A stretch of DNA of 64,000 nt from Diogma glabrata (taxonomy: Eukaryota > Arthropoda > Insecta > Diptera > Cylindrotomidae). Below, one piece after another: positions 11,371 through 21,963 of the stretch (position 1 is its first letter; every line of letters starts with the position of its first letter). Below the pieces are notes generated by a model. That model was not told the DNA's origin, did no database searches, and saw only the letters and a list, made by a program, of their open reading frames with translations. Both the position numbers and the translations under genes were made by a program. The stretch spans positions 147,184,413 through 147,248,412 of the forward strand of contig OY856188.1 of NCBI GenBank assembly GCA_963693315.1, in the 5' to 3' direction.

Positions 11371-11580
11371 TTCCATAGCTCAGTTGAAAGGCGCGCGCTC
11401 TTGGATATGATGGCCCGGGTTCAATTCTTGATGACGACATATGGTTTCATACGATTTCGGTGACTTTAAAGGTAAATTACAATGTAATGGCTAATGAAAT
11501 TTAATGAAAGAAATACATCATTAAGCTCTACAGTAAATACTATCAGATTTGCTCACCAAAAAAATAAAAAAAATTAACAA
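11371..11580 (+). mobile_element. tRNA-derived SINE-like insertion
   Basis: TAGCTCAGTTG (11376-11386) matches an RNA polymerase III A box and GGTTCAATTC (11418-11427) a B box, 31 bases apart as in tRNA genes. The T-stem pairs poorly and no full cloverleaf forms, so this is a tRNA-related SINE head rather than a working tRNA gene. About 130 bases of unrelated body follow, ending in an A-rich tail near 11560-11580. It lies in the right arm of the CCCAAG transposon. Confidence 0.55.
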
Positions 11581-11589
11581 AATAGATTT

Positions 11590-11960
11590 TTTTATTATCT
11601 AAAATAATTTAGCACTATTTTGGAAATAACGGTGCTATTTATTTTAGCATTACTTTATGCATCTTAGTGCTCTCTCATTGCTATTTATTTTAGCATTTCC
11701 TTATGCATCTCAGTGCTATCACATTACTTTTTATTTTAGCATTAATTTAATCATATCAGTGCTGGCTTATCCCTATTTATTTTAGCATTAATTTAAGCAT
11801 CTCAGTGTTGTCTGTTGTAAAATATTAGCAATTGGCGATGCTATTTAAAGGTTATTGCAGTACTACTTTTAGCACTAAAGTCCATCCAAATCATATGGAT
11901 TCAACGCTTGTTTCTACATAACTGAGTGCTATTTTTAAGCACTCAGATTGCATTGAAGGT
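11590..11960. repeat. Right subterminal repeats of the CCCAAG transposon
   Basis: Units of about 60 bases repeat the pattern ATTTTAGCATTA...TTTA.GCATCTCAGTGCTATC. The TAGCA/TGCTA core is shared with the left subterminal array but unit length and spacers differ. AGTGCTATTTTTAAGCACT near 11926-11944 is another short hairpin close to the right terminus. Confidence 0.65.
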
Positions 11961-11979
11961 GCCAGGATTGTTACTTGGG

Positions 11980-13300
11980 AAGTCATCATTGTTGGTGTTT
12001 TCGTTGGGTTTTGTCATTTGGTGTTTCTTCATAAGTCAACTTACCATTTTTGCAATTGTTCTATTCGTAAACCTCTAGTTCATGATCAATTCATATTTAT
12101 CGTCGGGTGCTATGCACATTTCATGATTAATCATTCACTATCCTCGGCTGCTAGTAATTCAAAATATTATCGTCAGTTGGTATAAGTTTTTATGTATCAG
12201 TAATTTAAATATATAAGGAAAATTTACGAATAATTTATTTAAAAAAAAAACATACTCGGTTGGTCTTCATTAATATGCATCAGGTTTAGATGATCAACCC
12301 ACGACCAGCATATATATCAACATTCACTTCACATTGTCACTGGCAATAAAATATAGACAAACACAATATGTTTAATACCACTCCTAGAAAGTCCTCATTT
12401 CAAATGCGTCTTTGACAAGATATACTTTATGCTTCAATATCTGTTGTCAAATCATACTTCTCCCAATAGTCTCTATTGTCTGGAGTTAAGTTACTGTCAC
12501 TCGTGAGAAATCAATGTAATCTCCCAATAGATTTTATTCTATTGTGCAAAGATAACCGGAAAGTCTCATCATGCAATATAGCATAAGCTCGCATCAAAGA
12601 TGAAAATCTATCAACAATCCAGTCACATCACTCATTCCAGTTCACTGGGTTGTATATACCTCCTCGATAATCAAATGTTTAACCCATCAACATTATTTAG
12701 ATTATAAGACAAACACCATCTGTCGCTCTTGTGCTCCAGGATTAGCGATTGAAAACTCGCGAATCATCTGAGAATGATAGCAGTGTTAGTGTGTCGAAGT
12801 CGTGCTAATTGGTCCGTGCTCTGGATAATTTAACAAAATTACACTGCAATACAGAATACTTACTCTAATCTATTTTTATTTTGTTTTCTCAAAATCAACT
12901 ACTCTACTTGATTCAAACAATAAGTTTTTTTTAATTATTCCCTTTATTCATTTCAACACAAAATAGTATGTTTTATTAAATATAAAATTAGGGCTCACAC
13001 TTTCATTGTTTGATTTAAAGGATCAGTCCTTTAAAGCCGGGAGTAATGTTCGCGTAAAGTAAAATTCCTGTAAAGAGAAGGTAATTTAAATTGGATGATA
13101 ATAATTTGAAAAATATAAAATGACTTATCCTATCCTTTGCCTTATTTTCCGGAGCGTTGAAATTGTCCAAACGTTGCTCACATTCCTAAAAAAAAGTAAA
13201 GGTCAAAACATTAGTGATGGTAATTCATTTGAAATAATAATATAAACTAATTCAAAATAATGTTTAATCAATTTGAATCAAATCACATTTAATGTCATTT
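11980..13300. other. Non-coding stretch, no recognised feature
   Basis: AT-rich sequence without a supported gene. It may be the displaced 3' flank of the BEL element, but no LTR match to bases 1-620 was recognised. A weak internal echo, CTCCCAATAG, occurs near 12470 and 12520. On the minus strand near 13150-13195 an acceptor-like AG precedes a short open stretch (reading ECEQRLDNFNAPENKAKDR), and another acceptor-like site lies near 13075. A plausible donor between them is missing, so no gene is called. Confidence 0.4.
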
Positions 13301-13780
13301 GATTCAAGTTAATATTTATGAAATTAATTGGAAATAATGTTCAATAATTTAAATCAAAATAACATTTGATTCAAGTTAATATTTATGAAATTAATTGGAA
13401 ATAATGTTCAATAATTTAAATCAAAATAATATTTAATTCAAGGTAATATTTAAGAAATTGATTCAAAATTACATTTGATATTATTTAAATCAAAATAATA
13501 TTTAATTCAAAGTAATTTTAAGTCATCAAATCAAAATAATATTTAATTCAAAGTAATTTTAAGACATCAAATCAAAATAATATTTAATTCAAAGTAATTT
13601 TAAGTCATCAAATCAAAATAATATTTAATTCAAAGTAATTTTAAGTCATCAAATCAAAATAATATTTAATTCAAAGTAATTTTAAGTCATCAAATCAAAA
13701 TAATATTTAATTCAAAGTAATTTTAAGTGATCAAATCAAAATAGTATTTAATTCAAAATAATATTTATGTCATTTAATTC
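13300..13780. repeat. 41-bp AT-rich tandem repeat with degenerate leader
   Basis: From about 13484 to 13770 a 41-base unit (core ATAATATTTAATTCAAAG then TAATTTTAAGTCATCAAATC) is repeated about six to seven times with few changes. It is preceded by longer, more divergent units built from the same words (TTTAAATCAAAATAA, TTAATATTTATGAAATTAAT). No coding potential. Confidence 0.85.
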
Positions 13781-14320
13781 AAAATATCTAATTAAGCCAC
13801 TCACTTGAAAATGTTATTATTATTGTTTACTTCAGCGATATGTCAATTTGACAACAATATGTTCCACTCAGTATTGAATATTTACTTGGCTGCATTCAGT
13901 AGTTTTTTTTAGCATTTAACTTATTGAGAGTGGAATGTATTGTTGTTGTGTTGTCTTCACTGACAAATTAATAGTATATAAGAGAGACATTTTTGAGGCT
14001 AGCTCTCTTGCTTCACATATATTTTATTGTGTTCAGTTGTTGTTCGTGATTGTTCCACGTAATGTTTTTTTGCTTGTCATTAAAATTAAAATTAAATTAA
14101 AAAGTTTATTAAATGTAAAAATTTTTGAGTGTCGGAAAATATATATATATATATGCAGTGAGTAATGACATGCTGTGTTTTCCTTCTTGTGGTGATAATG
14201 CTGTGGTGCTGTGGATTTGCCGGTCAATACCAAAAGATAAGTATAGTTTTGATGAATATTGTAACCACATGGTTTTGAATCCACCATTGTTGGAAATGTT
14301 TGCATTAAATCTTCATTATT
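13781..14320. other. Spacer between two tandem arrays
   Basis: AT-rich sequence with a short (TA)n run near 14140. Short frames on both strands overlap each other without codon or family support. No gene is called. Confidence 0.4.
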
Positions 14321-14325
14321 ATTGA

Positions 14326-15180
14326 GATACAGTTCCGGAATTATTTTGTATTCATCCTTATTATCGTCGTAATTGCTGATTATTGATACTCAACATTATT
14401 ATTGAGATACAGTTCCGGAATTATTTTGTATTCATCCTTATTATCGTCGTAATTGCTGATTATTTATACTCAACATTATTATTGAGATACAGTTCCGGAA
14501 TTATTTTGTATTCATCCTTATTATCGTCGTAATTGCTGATTATTTATACTCAACATTATTATTGAGATACAGTTCCGGAATTATTTTGTATTCATCCTCA
14601 TTATCGTCGTAATTGCTGATTATTGATACTCAACATTATTATTGAGATACAGTTCCGGAATTATTTTGTATTCATCCTCATTATCGTCGTAATTGCTGAT
14701 TATTTATACTCAACATTATTATTGAGATACCGTTCCGGAATTATTTTGTATTCATCCTTATTATCGTCGTAATTGCTGATTATTGATACTCAACATTATT
14801 ATTGAGATACAGTTGCGGAATTATTTTGTATTCATCCTTATTATCGTCGTAATTGCTGATTATTGATACTCAACATTATTATTGAGATACAGTTGCGGAA
14901 TTATTTTGTATTCATCCTTATTATCGTCGTAATTGCTGATTATTGATACTCAACATTATTATTGAGATACAGTTCCGGAATTATTTTGTATTCATCCTTA
15001 TTATCGTCGTAATTGCTGATTATTTATATTCAACATAATATTGAGATACAGTTCCGGAGTTATTTTGTATTCATCCTTATTATCGTCGTAATTGCTGATT
15101 ATTTATATTCAACATTATTATTGAGATACAGTTCCGGAATAATTTTATATTCATCCTTATTATCGTCGTAATTGCTGATG
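14326..15180. repeat. 80-bp tandem repeat, about 10.5 copies
   Basis: An 80-base unit containing GAGATACAGTTCCGGAATTA, a CATCCT(T/C)ATTATCGTCG segment and AATTGCTGATTAT recurs with an exact period of 80 through most of the array. Variants include TTCCGG/TTGCGG, GATTATTGATA/GATTATTTATA and a one-base loss near 15040. Copies diverge more at the right edge, which lies just before the Helitron remnant. Confidence 0.9.
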
Positions 15181-15305
15181 AATTTATGCACATCATTATT
15201 TGTTGAGTTCCTGAGTCAAGTTGTTCCCATACATCTGCATTTCAACGTTTTCATCATCGTCAGAGTTACTGAGTAACGAAAATACAGTCCACTGTTTTAC
15301 AACAT

Positions 15306-16900
15306 GAATATGTGAAACGTCATATGATGCATGGACCATGTGGTGCTCTAAATCCTAATTCTGATTGTATGAGAGATGGTAAATGTAGTAAGAATTTTCC
15401 AAAACCTTTTTCTGGAAATACTAAAGAATCTGTGAATGGTTATCCTTTGTATCGTCGACGTAAGAATGGTATGAGTGTTGATGTACGTGGTGCATCTCTT
15501 GATAATAGATATGTTGTTCCATATAATCCTTATCTTCTTGCAAAATTCAATTGTCATATTAACGTGGAAATATGAACGACTGTTAAAAGTGTGAAATATG
15601 TTTAAGGGTATGATTCTGCCAATGTTGAATTGAGAGTGAATGGAGAGAATGCAGTGAATAATGATGATGCGATTGTGGGAAATGAAATTCAAGATTTTTT
15701 GAATAGACGGTATGTTGGTTCGCCTGAAGCTGCTTGGTGCATATTTGAATTTCCAATGCATTTTCAATCTCATACAATTATTCGACTTGATTGTTATTTG
15801 CCTAATAGACAAAATGTTTATATCAGGAATGGTAATGTGCTGGTGCAGTCGCAAATGTATCAAGAACAAAATTGTTAGAATTTTTCCATTTGAATTCCAT
15901 TGATAATTTAGCTAATTAGTTTTTGTATACAGAATTACCATTACATTATGTTTGGCATGATCAAAGTAAATCGTGGAAAAGAAGACAACGTGGGGCTGAT
16001 AAAGTTGTTGCTCGATTATATATGGTTACTCCAAAAGATATAGAATTGTTTCATATGCGCTTGTTTCTGTTGCATGTTCGTGGTCCAAAATCTTTTACTG
16101 ATCTACGTATGTATGAAGGTGTTGAGTACCCTACTTTTGTTGCAGCATATGAATCTCAAGGTATTGCAACAAATGATAATGAATGGCGTGAATTTTTACT
16201 TGAAGCTTCAGAAATTCAATCACCAAAACAGTTACGTCAATTATTTGCATTTATCTGTAGTTTGAATGTTCCTCCGAATGCTTAAGTTTTATGGATTGAA
16301 TTTAGAAATAGTATGATTGAAGACTTTTTACGAAATTACGATGAAGATGTGTCAATTAATTGAGCCTTGATTGAAATTAATGAAATTCTTCTTACACATA
16401 ATACTTCATGTGGTGATCTTGGTCTTCCGATTCCACAATAGAACTTACAGATTGGCGATGTTTGGATATTGAAAGAATATTGAAGATATTGAAGAAGAAG
16501 CTATAGTTTTCGATAGAATGTATGAAAATGCAAATAATGAGCAACGTAGTGTGATTGATATTGTTTTGCGTGAAGCTCAATTCCATGATACTGGGAGTAC
16601 TGTTATTTTCTTGACAGCTCATGCAGGTTGTGGCAAAACTTTTGTTCAAACGGCAATCATTCATAAATTTAATTCATTAAATCTTTCGTGTATAGTAACT
16701 GCCTTCAGTGGTATTGCATCAACTCTTTTGATTGGGGGGCGAACTTTGCATAATGTTTTCAAATTACCAATTCCATTATTAGAGAATTCAATGCCAAATA
16801 TAACTCCAAACAGTGTACATGGCACATATATTAATAATGCATCAATCATTATTATAGATAAAATTTCAATGTGTTCTATTCATGCTTTAAAATTAACTAT
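15306..16900 (+). pseudogene. Helitron Rep/helicase remnant
   Basis: Successive broken frames match Helitron proteins in order. 15312-15575 has HGPCGALNPNSDCMRDGKCS and YPLYRRRKNG. 15630-15877 reads FLNRRYVGSPEAAW and PMHFQSHTIIRLDCYLPNRQ. 15923-16285 has LPLHYVWHDQSKSW and a long stretch ending CSLNVPPNA. 16518-16900 is the start of the Pif1-type helicase, with Walker A AGCGKTF and AFSGIASTLLIGGRTLHNVF. These domains normally nick and unwind DNA for rolling-circle transposition. Stops and shifts separate all parts, and the helicase is cut at 16900 by a foldback element. The Rep nuclease HUH region is not seen. Confidence 0.85.
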
Positions 16901-17919
16901 GGAGGGCCCGGTGTGATTCGCTACGCTTAGAAATAAAGTTTTTGCGTAGACATTTTGTTGACGTAGGAGCAATGATTTCAAAAAGTGGTAATGAGAAATG
17001 CTAGCCTATAATTTTTAATTTTTCTTTTTAAATATATGAATAAAAAACAATCAGCACTCTAGCTGATCAGTTCGGATATATGAAAAATTAGCGATCAAAT
17101 AAGTTAGAGATCAAATAAGCTTACTTGAAAACTTATTTGATCGCTAATTTTTCATATATCCGAACTGATCAGCTAGAGTTTTTTTTTTTTTTTTTAATAA
17201 AATGTGATGTGTAGTAGGCATTACAATATGTGTCACAACAACACATAAAAACCTTTTAAGACCAAGGTCCCACAACAACATGCGTTTTAAGGATGTTAAT
17301 GGACGCAAATCTGTTTTTTTTGTTTTTTTAATTTTTTTTGTTAAATAATGGACAACTAAATAAATCCTATCACATATAAAATATGACATAGGCCAATATT
17401 TCGTGATAGGATAGGGAAAATAAAAATAAAATAAGAGATAAAAATCAAGTTTGTTTTAAAAATTTGCAGGAACAAAACTAAAATTGGTTTGCCAATAGTC
17501 CAGCTAATAGCACAATCCTTGATTATGGGACGCAGTATATTTTTCAATGATTAAAGCTCAGATATATAGTTATATGAAAGCTCGTTTCTTCGAGCAAGCT
17601 ACAGCGTTTCAGCATCAAGGAATATTCATTAGCTAAGATTGAGAGTGCTACCGTTGACTGAATACAGTTCATCCGCCAGCACCCCTAAGATATCACCTTG
17701 GCTAGTGATATCTCACTGCTATTGCCAGTGGTATGTGATATCTCACGTTTACTCATGTGCCAATAACAGGGACTGGAGTACGCGGGGTTGTCACACCCGT
17801 GGATCAAAAAATAGAAAAAAATTAACAAATTAATAAAAACTGATCCCTCCCCTCCATGCGTACGTACAGTGCTGATTATTTTTCATTCATATATTTAAAT
17901 AATTAAAAAAAAAAAAAAA
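16901..17919. mobile_element. Foldback element, copy 1, broken by later insertions
   Basis: The left end GGAGGGCCCGGTGTGATTCG and the following 270 bases match the intact foldback at 29554-29987. Its palindrome centre lies near 17110-17125. The right arm is interrupted after CTAGAG (17178) by a retroposon in minus orientation (17179-17867), resumes at about 17868, and is cut off at 17920 by the CCCAAG palindrome. It sits inside the Helitron helicase gene. Confidence 0.8.
17179..17867 (-). mobile_element. Short retroposon sharing a 3' tail with a LINE, copy 1
   Basis: On the minus strand it ends in poly(A) (18 T at 17179-17196) preceded by a tail of about 100 bases: GTTGTGGGACCTTGGTCTTA, then TGTGACACATATTGTAATGC and CACATCACATTTTATT. 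Nearly the same tail ends the LINE at 53977-55544 and the repeats ending at 32335 and 45047. Its upstream part (ACGTGAGATATCACAT...GCAATAGCAGTGAGAT) is shared with the copy near 32060. It has no coding region, so it looks like a SINE or an internally deleted LINE moved by that LINE. Confidence 0.65.
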
Positions 17920-20218
17920 CCCAAGTAGGTTTTGCCAGACATTGACATACGGCCAAGCACTGGTCCATTAATGGTTAACAGTACTTGGCTATTGTTACTG
18001 GGCCAATACTAGAACCAATCATCGGCCGATCTATGGTTTACAGAAAATAGCTAGTATATTGTTACCTTTGAATGGCCAAGCACTGGCCCATGAATGGTAA
18101 ATGGCTATTGTTATTGGGCCAGTACTGTAGCCATGAATTTGCCGATCTGTCATTTTTTTTAAATTTCACTAGAGCATTATCCCTTTTAGAAATACATAGT
18201 TTGAAAAATTTCACATATATAGTTTAGTTATCGCCTTGTCGGTTGAAAGACTATGGTAATATAGAAAAGGTTGGTATATGTTTTAATTTATTTTCATTTC
18301 CATTTTATTTTGATTATTTTGTAAATAATTTATTTAAATTTATGTATAAAAAATATTATTTTATATTTTTTTTTATGGCGGAGTTTGCCATTACTCAGCC
18401 ATTTCTGCAACTGAACCAGTTGTATGGGGAGTTTTGAATTTTTTCCGTTATTTTTATTTTATTTTAAATTAGTTTGTATTTAATTTATTTAAATTTACAT
18501 ATGATAATAATGTATATTTTTTTTAACAGCCCAGTCATGGTTGCCAGTATTTGGCCCAAGAATGGCAACCATTTATTGTCCGAAGTTATCATCCAGTAAA
18601 ATTATGTTAATGGCCCAGTCGTGGTTGCCAGTACTCGCCCATTGCTGCATTACTGGCTGCCAGTAATGGACCATTACTGAACCAGTTGTACAACCTTGTA
18701 TGGGAATGAGCTTTTCGTGAAAATTATAATTACTACAATAATTAATTAAACAAACGTTTTCTCCTTTTTTATTTTCACCAACGAAAATTGTATTTAAATA
18801 TTACAAAAATATTACTTTTTTCAACATTTGAAAATACAGAATTATTTTGTATGAATTTCAAGAGAAACTATCTCCCATCTTTAGCAATGCAAAACAAAGT
18901 AAAGTTAAAAGAAAATCGAAAAATGACAAAATTTTTCAAGGAAAACTTAACGTAACTTAACAAAATTTAAAAAACAATTCAACTCACTAAATAAAGTTTC
19001 GATAAGGTCCAATAAAAACGCTTCATTTACTATTTTTTAACAAATCAAAGCGAATTGTTTCGATTATTTTTCTCTGGTGGGAAGATGAAATAATATTTTA
19101 TTATGTATGATTATGTTGTATGAAATAATGCTACTATTTCTGTTCGTTAAATTGTCTGCTAAATACAACTCGTCACCAAATTATTAGTCGATTATTTTTC
19201 AACATTACCACTCATGCCATTTGAGGTTAAAAAAACCTCAAATGACATTCGTAATAATGATTATGAAAAATAATCGACAATTATTTGACGACTCGTGATA
19301 TTATATATAAAATTTAAACTTAGAAATTATACAATTGAAAATAAATTGGAAGCAATATTTCCCAGATCAAAATTTAAACATTTATCAAGATTTTTAGAAA
19401 TAAAATAGCTTTCAAATGCATCCAAACCCATACAAGGTTGTACAACTGGTTCAGTAATGGTCCATTACTGGCAGCCAGTAATGCAGCAATGGGCGAGTAC
19501 TGGCAACCACGACTGGGCCATTAACATAATTTTACTGGATGATAACTTCGGACAATAAATGGTTGCCATTCTTGGGCCAAATACTGGCAACCATGACTGG
19601 GCCGTTAAAAAAAATATACATTATTATCATATGTAAATTTAAATAAATTAAATACAAACTAATTTAAAATAAAATAAAAATGACGGAAAAAATTCAAAAC
19701 TCCCCATACAACTGGTTCAGTTGCAGAAATGGCTGAGTAATGGCAAACTCCGCCATAAAAAAAAATATAAAATAATATTTTTTATACATAAATTTAAATA
19801 AATTATTTACAAAATAATCAAAATAAAATGGAAATGAAAATAAATTAAAACATATACCAACCTTTTCTATATTACCATAGTCTTTCAACCGACAAGGCGA
19901 TAACTAAACTATATATGTGAAATTTTTCAAACTATGTATTTCTAAAAGGGATAATGCTCTAGTGAAATTTAAAAAAAATGACAGATCGGCAAATTCATGG
20001 CTACAGTACTGGCCCAATAACAATAGCCAAGTAATATTTACCATTCATGGGCCAGTGCTTGGCCATTCAAAGGTAACAATATACTGGCTATTTTCTGTAA
20101 ACCATAGATCGGCCGATGATTGGTTCTAGTATTGGCCCAGTAACAATAGCCAAGTACTGTTAACCATTAATGGACCAGTGCTTGGCCGTATGTCAATGTC
20201 TGGCAAAACCTACTTGGG
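17920..20218. mobile_element. 2.3-kb palindromic element with CCCAAG termini
   Basis: Arms 17920-18704 and 19427-20218 are inverted copies of about 790 bases that differ mainly by a 7-base indel in TGGTAAA(TATTACT)TGGCT. The ends read CCCAAGTAGGTTTTGCCAGA inwards and are flanked by AA on both sides. The arms repeat short motifs such as GGCCAAGCACTGG, TACTGGGCC and GTTGCCAGTA many times. Identical 64-codon frames in the two arms (18243 + and 19694 -) are palindrome artefacts. The spacer (18705-19426) holds a smaller inverted-repeat unit. Non-autonomous; the terminal bases and AA flanks match the 6.1-kb transposon at 5890. Confidence 0.8.
19169..19297. mobile_element. Small inverted-repeat unit in the palindrome spacer
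   Basis: GTCGATTATTTTTCA and its complement TGAAAAATAATCGAC bracket a near-perfect hairpin whose centre is CATTTGAGGTTAAAAAAACC followed by TCAAATG. Arms are about 55-60 bases. It could be a nested MITE or the loop structure of the larger element. Confidence 0.6.
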
Positions 20219-20836
20219 AATTGGAAGCTTTATTAACTTCTTTAATTAATTTAACATTTTCCAAAGAAACTCCCTTCAAAGCATGATGTGCAATGCATGA
20301 TTTTTCTGGCCGGTTAAATCTAATATGGCTTTTATGTTCTTTAAATCTTGTTTTTACACTTCTTTTTGTTTGGCCAATATAAATTCTAGAGCAATCACTA
20401 CATTTGTATTCATAGATTCCTGATTTTTCTAATTCTTCAATTTTGTCTTTTGTGCTCCCTAAAATATTTTTTAATTTCTTATGGTTGCCGAATACTGGGA
20501 AAAAATTGTGTTTTTTACAAGCAGATTTTAACTTATTTATAATTTTGGGTGCAAAAGTTATTTTAAATCTCTTTGAATAATCAGGCTTTTGTTTATTTTG
20601 ACGAAATAATGTTGATAAACTATGTTTTTTATTAGAATGATGTTCTAAATTTTGTCGATTACGGCAGGTAATCCGTTAATTATAGCTAAATTCTTTATGT
20701 AATTGTATTCATTCATATAATTTTGAACTGAAAGGGGAAGTTTACATAAACGGTGAACCATAGAATGAAAAGCAGCCATTTTATTTTGTGAAGAACAATA
20801 TGAGACACTAGTAATTAATCTATCAGTGTTTGACAC
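20219..20836 (-). pseudogene. Penelope-like element fragment with GIY-YIG endonuclease (family 2)
   Basis: Read on the minus strand, 20836-20645 gives KMAAFHSMVHRLCKLPLS and NYIKNLAIINGLPAVID, the region after reverse transcriptase in Penelope-like elements. After one stop the frame continues without an ATG from about 20640 to 20219, through FAPKIINKLKSACKKHNFFP to the GIY-YIG domain (YEYKCSDCSRIYIGQTKRSV, then FKEHKSHIRF) and KLIKEVNKASN. GIY-YIG nicks target DNA for insertion. The fragment is cut at 20218 by the CCCAAG palindrome and lacks the RT core. It differs clearly from the Penelope copies at 34-40 kb. Confidence 0.8.
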
Positions 20837-21468
20837 AAGAAAAAAGTTTGAAGGCTACTGGAAAAGGTTGGCATAGACGATTTTAGTTTTTGTTGCTTTT
20901 CTCAGTTCCAAAATTTATGAAATTACGGTGTTTTTGCTTATGACGGCAGTGTTATAATCATATACTAAATCTTATGTTCATATTGCATATTTTCATATTT
21001 ATCCATCATATTTAAATACCCCAAGTTTGTGTATATATAACTCACTTTCCACAAAAATGTCTAGTGAATTATAAAAAATGCATTTTTGTCTATTATGTTT
21101 TAATTACATTTACTGTCGAAAAACTAATAATAAAATTCCGTACTAATAAAGAATACTCCATGCCTACAAATCATATAAAATAACTAGAAAACAAAAACAA
21201 GTATGTATTTGGTGATGATATATTGTATACCTTACTATTCATAAAATTGTATGCTTTCTAGATCTACTCCATGCACATTTTGATATATAAAATGATTATT
21301 AGGCATGAAAATAAATATTTTGTTATTCTTTTGTTTGTGACTAGTAATAACAGTTTCGTTTCTTACAATATTTTATGCCAGCGTTTTATATTCCACGACT
21401 AAATATTCATAAAAATATATGCCGTAAAGTTATGGATATTGCCTTAATATTATAAAAAGTGCTTATCA
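20837..21468. other. AT-rich spacer, nothing recognised
   Basis: Low-complexity intergenic sequence between the Penelope fragment and a MITE. No frame with family resemblance, no tandem array and no inverted repeat was seen. Confidence 0.5.
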
Positions 21469-21963
21469 GCAGCCAAATTCTGTAACTGTGAAGTGGTGAA
21501 GTGTTAAAAATTTCTTCATTTCGATTTTATCTTTAATTTTTTTTTCATTTTACCATTTTTGCGATTCTATATCCGATTAGAGTGTTAAAAAATCTAATAG
21601 CAAGCCGCGCACTGTCGTCAAACGTCAAATATACATAAAATTAAATGTTTATTTTAAGTTCCAACACAATTTGAACGTAAATTTTTACAAATTTAGATAT
21701 ATATAACTATTTTAGAAATAAAATTTGTAAAATTCATCTGCATTTAAATTAGAAATGCAATTTTTAAAAATCAAATTGCATTGACGTTTTGCTGTTTTTT
21801 GACATAATGTGAATAACAACAAGAGAAACAATTTCATTTCATTGCCAAACAAAACGTCAGTGTTAACTTTATTGTTTTAAAACCTCACTCACCTAGATAT
21901 TTTTGCGGTGAGGTGATAAAAAACTGATCACTTCCCCACTTTACAGTTACAGAATTTGGCTGC
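21469..21963. mobile_element. GCAGCCAAATTC MITE, long form (495 bp)
   Basis: The termini GCAGCCAAATTCTGTAACTG and the complementary right end form inverted repeats of about 30 bases with a few mismatches further in. The interior is AT-rich and non-coding. A second, 108-bp member with the same ends lies at 32658-32765. The target duplication could not be resolved. Confidence 0.75.

Larger units (their letters stand above)
5890..11979. mobile_element. 6.1-kb DNA transposon with CCCAAG termini, transposase and DUF4806 gene
   Basis: The left end CCCAAGGAACA (from 5890) and the inverted right end CCCAAGTAACA (to 11979) are short imperfect terminal repeats, each flanked outside by AA, consistent with a 2-bp duplication. 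Inside are TGCTA/TAGCA-rich subterminal repeats, a spliced + strand transposase gene (6652-8907) and a convergent, spliced - strand DUF4806 gene (9095-10817). Subterminal repeats, two genes and a very short target duplication suggest the CMC group (CACTA/EnSpm, Mirage, Chapaev). The termini are not CACTA, so the superfamily call is inference. Both genes carry disabling changes. Confidence 0.7.

Noticed and set aside
11371..11445. Functional tRNA gene
   Set aside because: A and B boxes are present but stems do not pair well enough for a cloverleaf, and a SINE-like body follows.
5856..12660. 3' LTR of the BEL element
   Set aside because: No convincing match to bases 1-620 was found before 5890 or after 11979; only short chance words agree.
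14326..15180. Could the regular array be a CRISPR?
   Set aside because: Units are contiguous 80-base copies with no unique spacers, in a clearly eukaryotic context.
15348..15869. 173-codon minus-strand frame
   Set aside because: It is antisense to the Helitron Rep region, whose plus-strand motifs are clear.
18243..19888. Two identical 64-codon frames on opposite strands
   Set aside because: They are the same sequence in the two arms of a palindromic element, with a Phe/Tyr-rich low-complexity translation.
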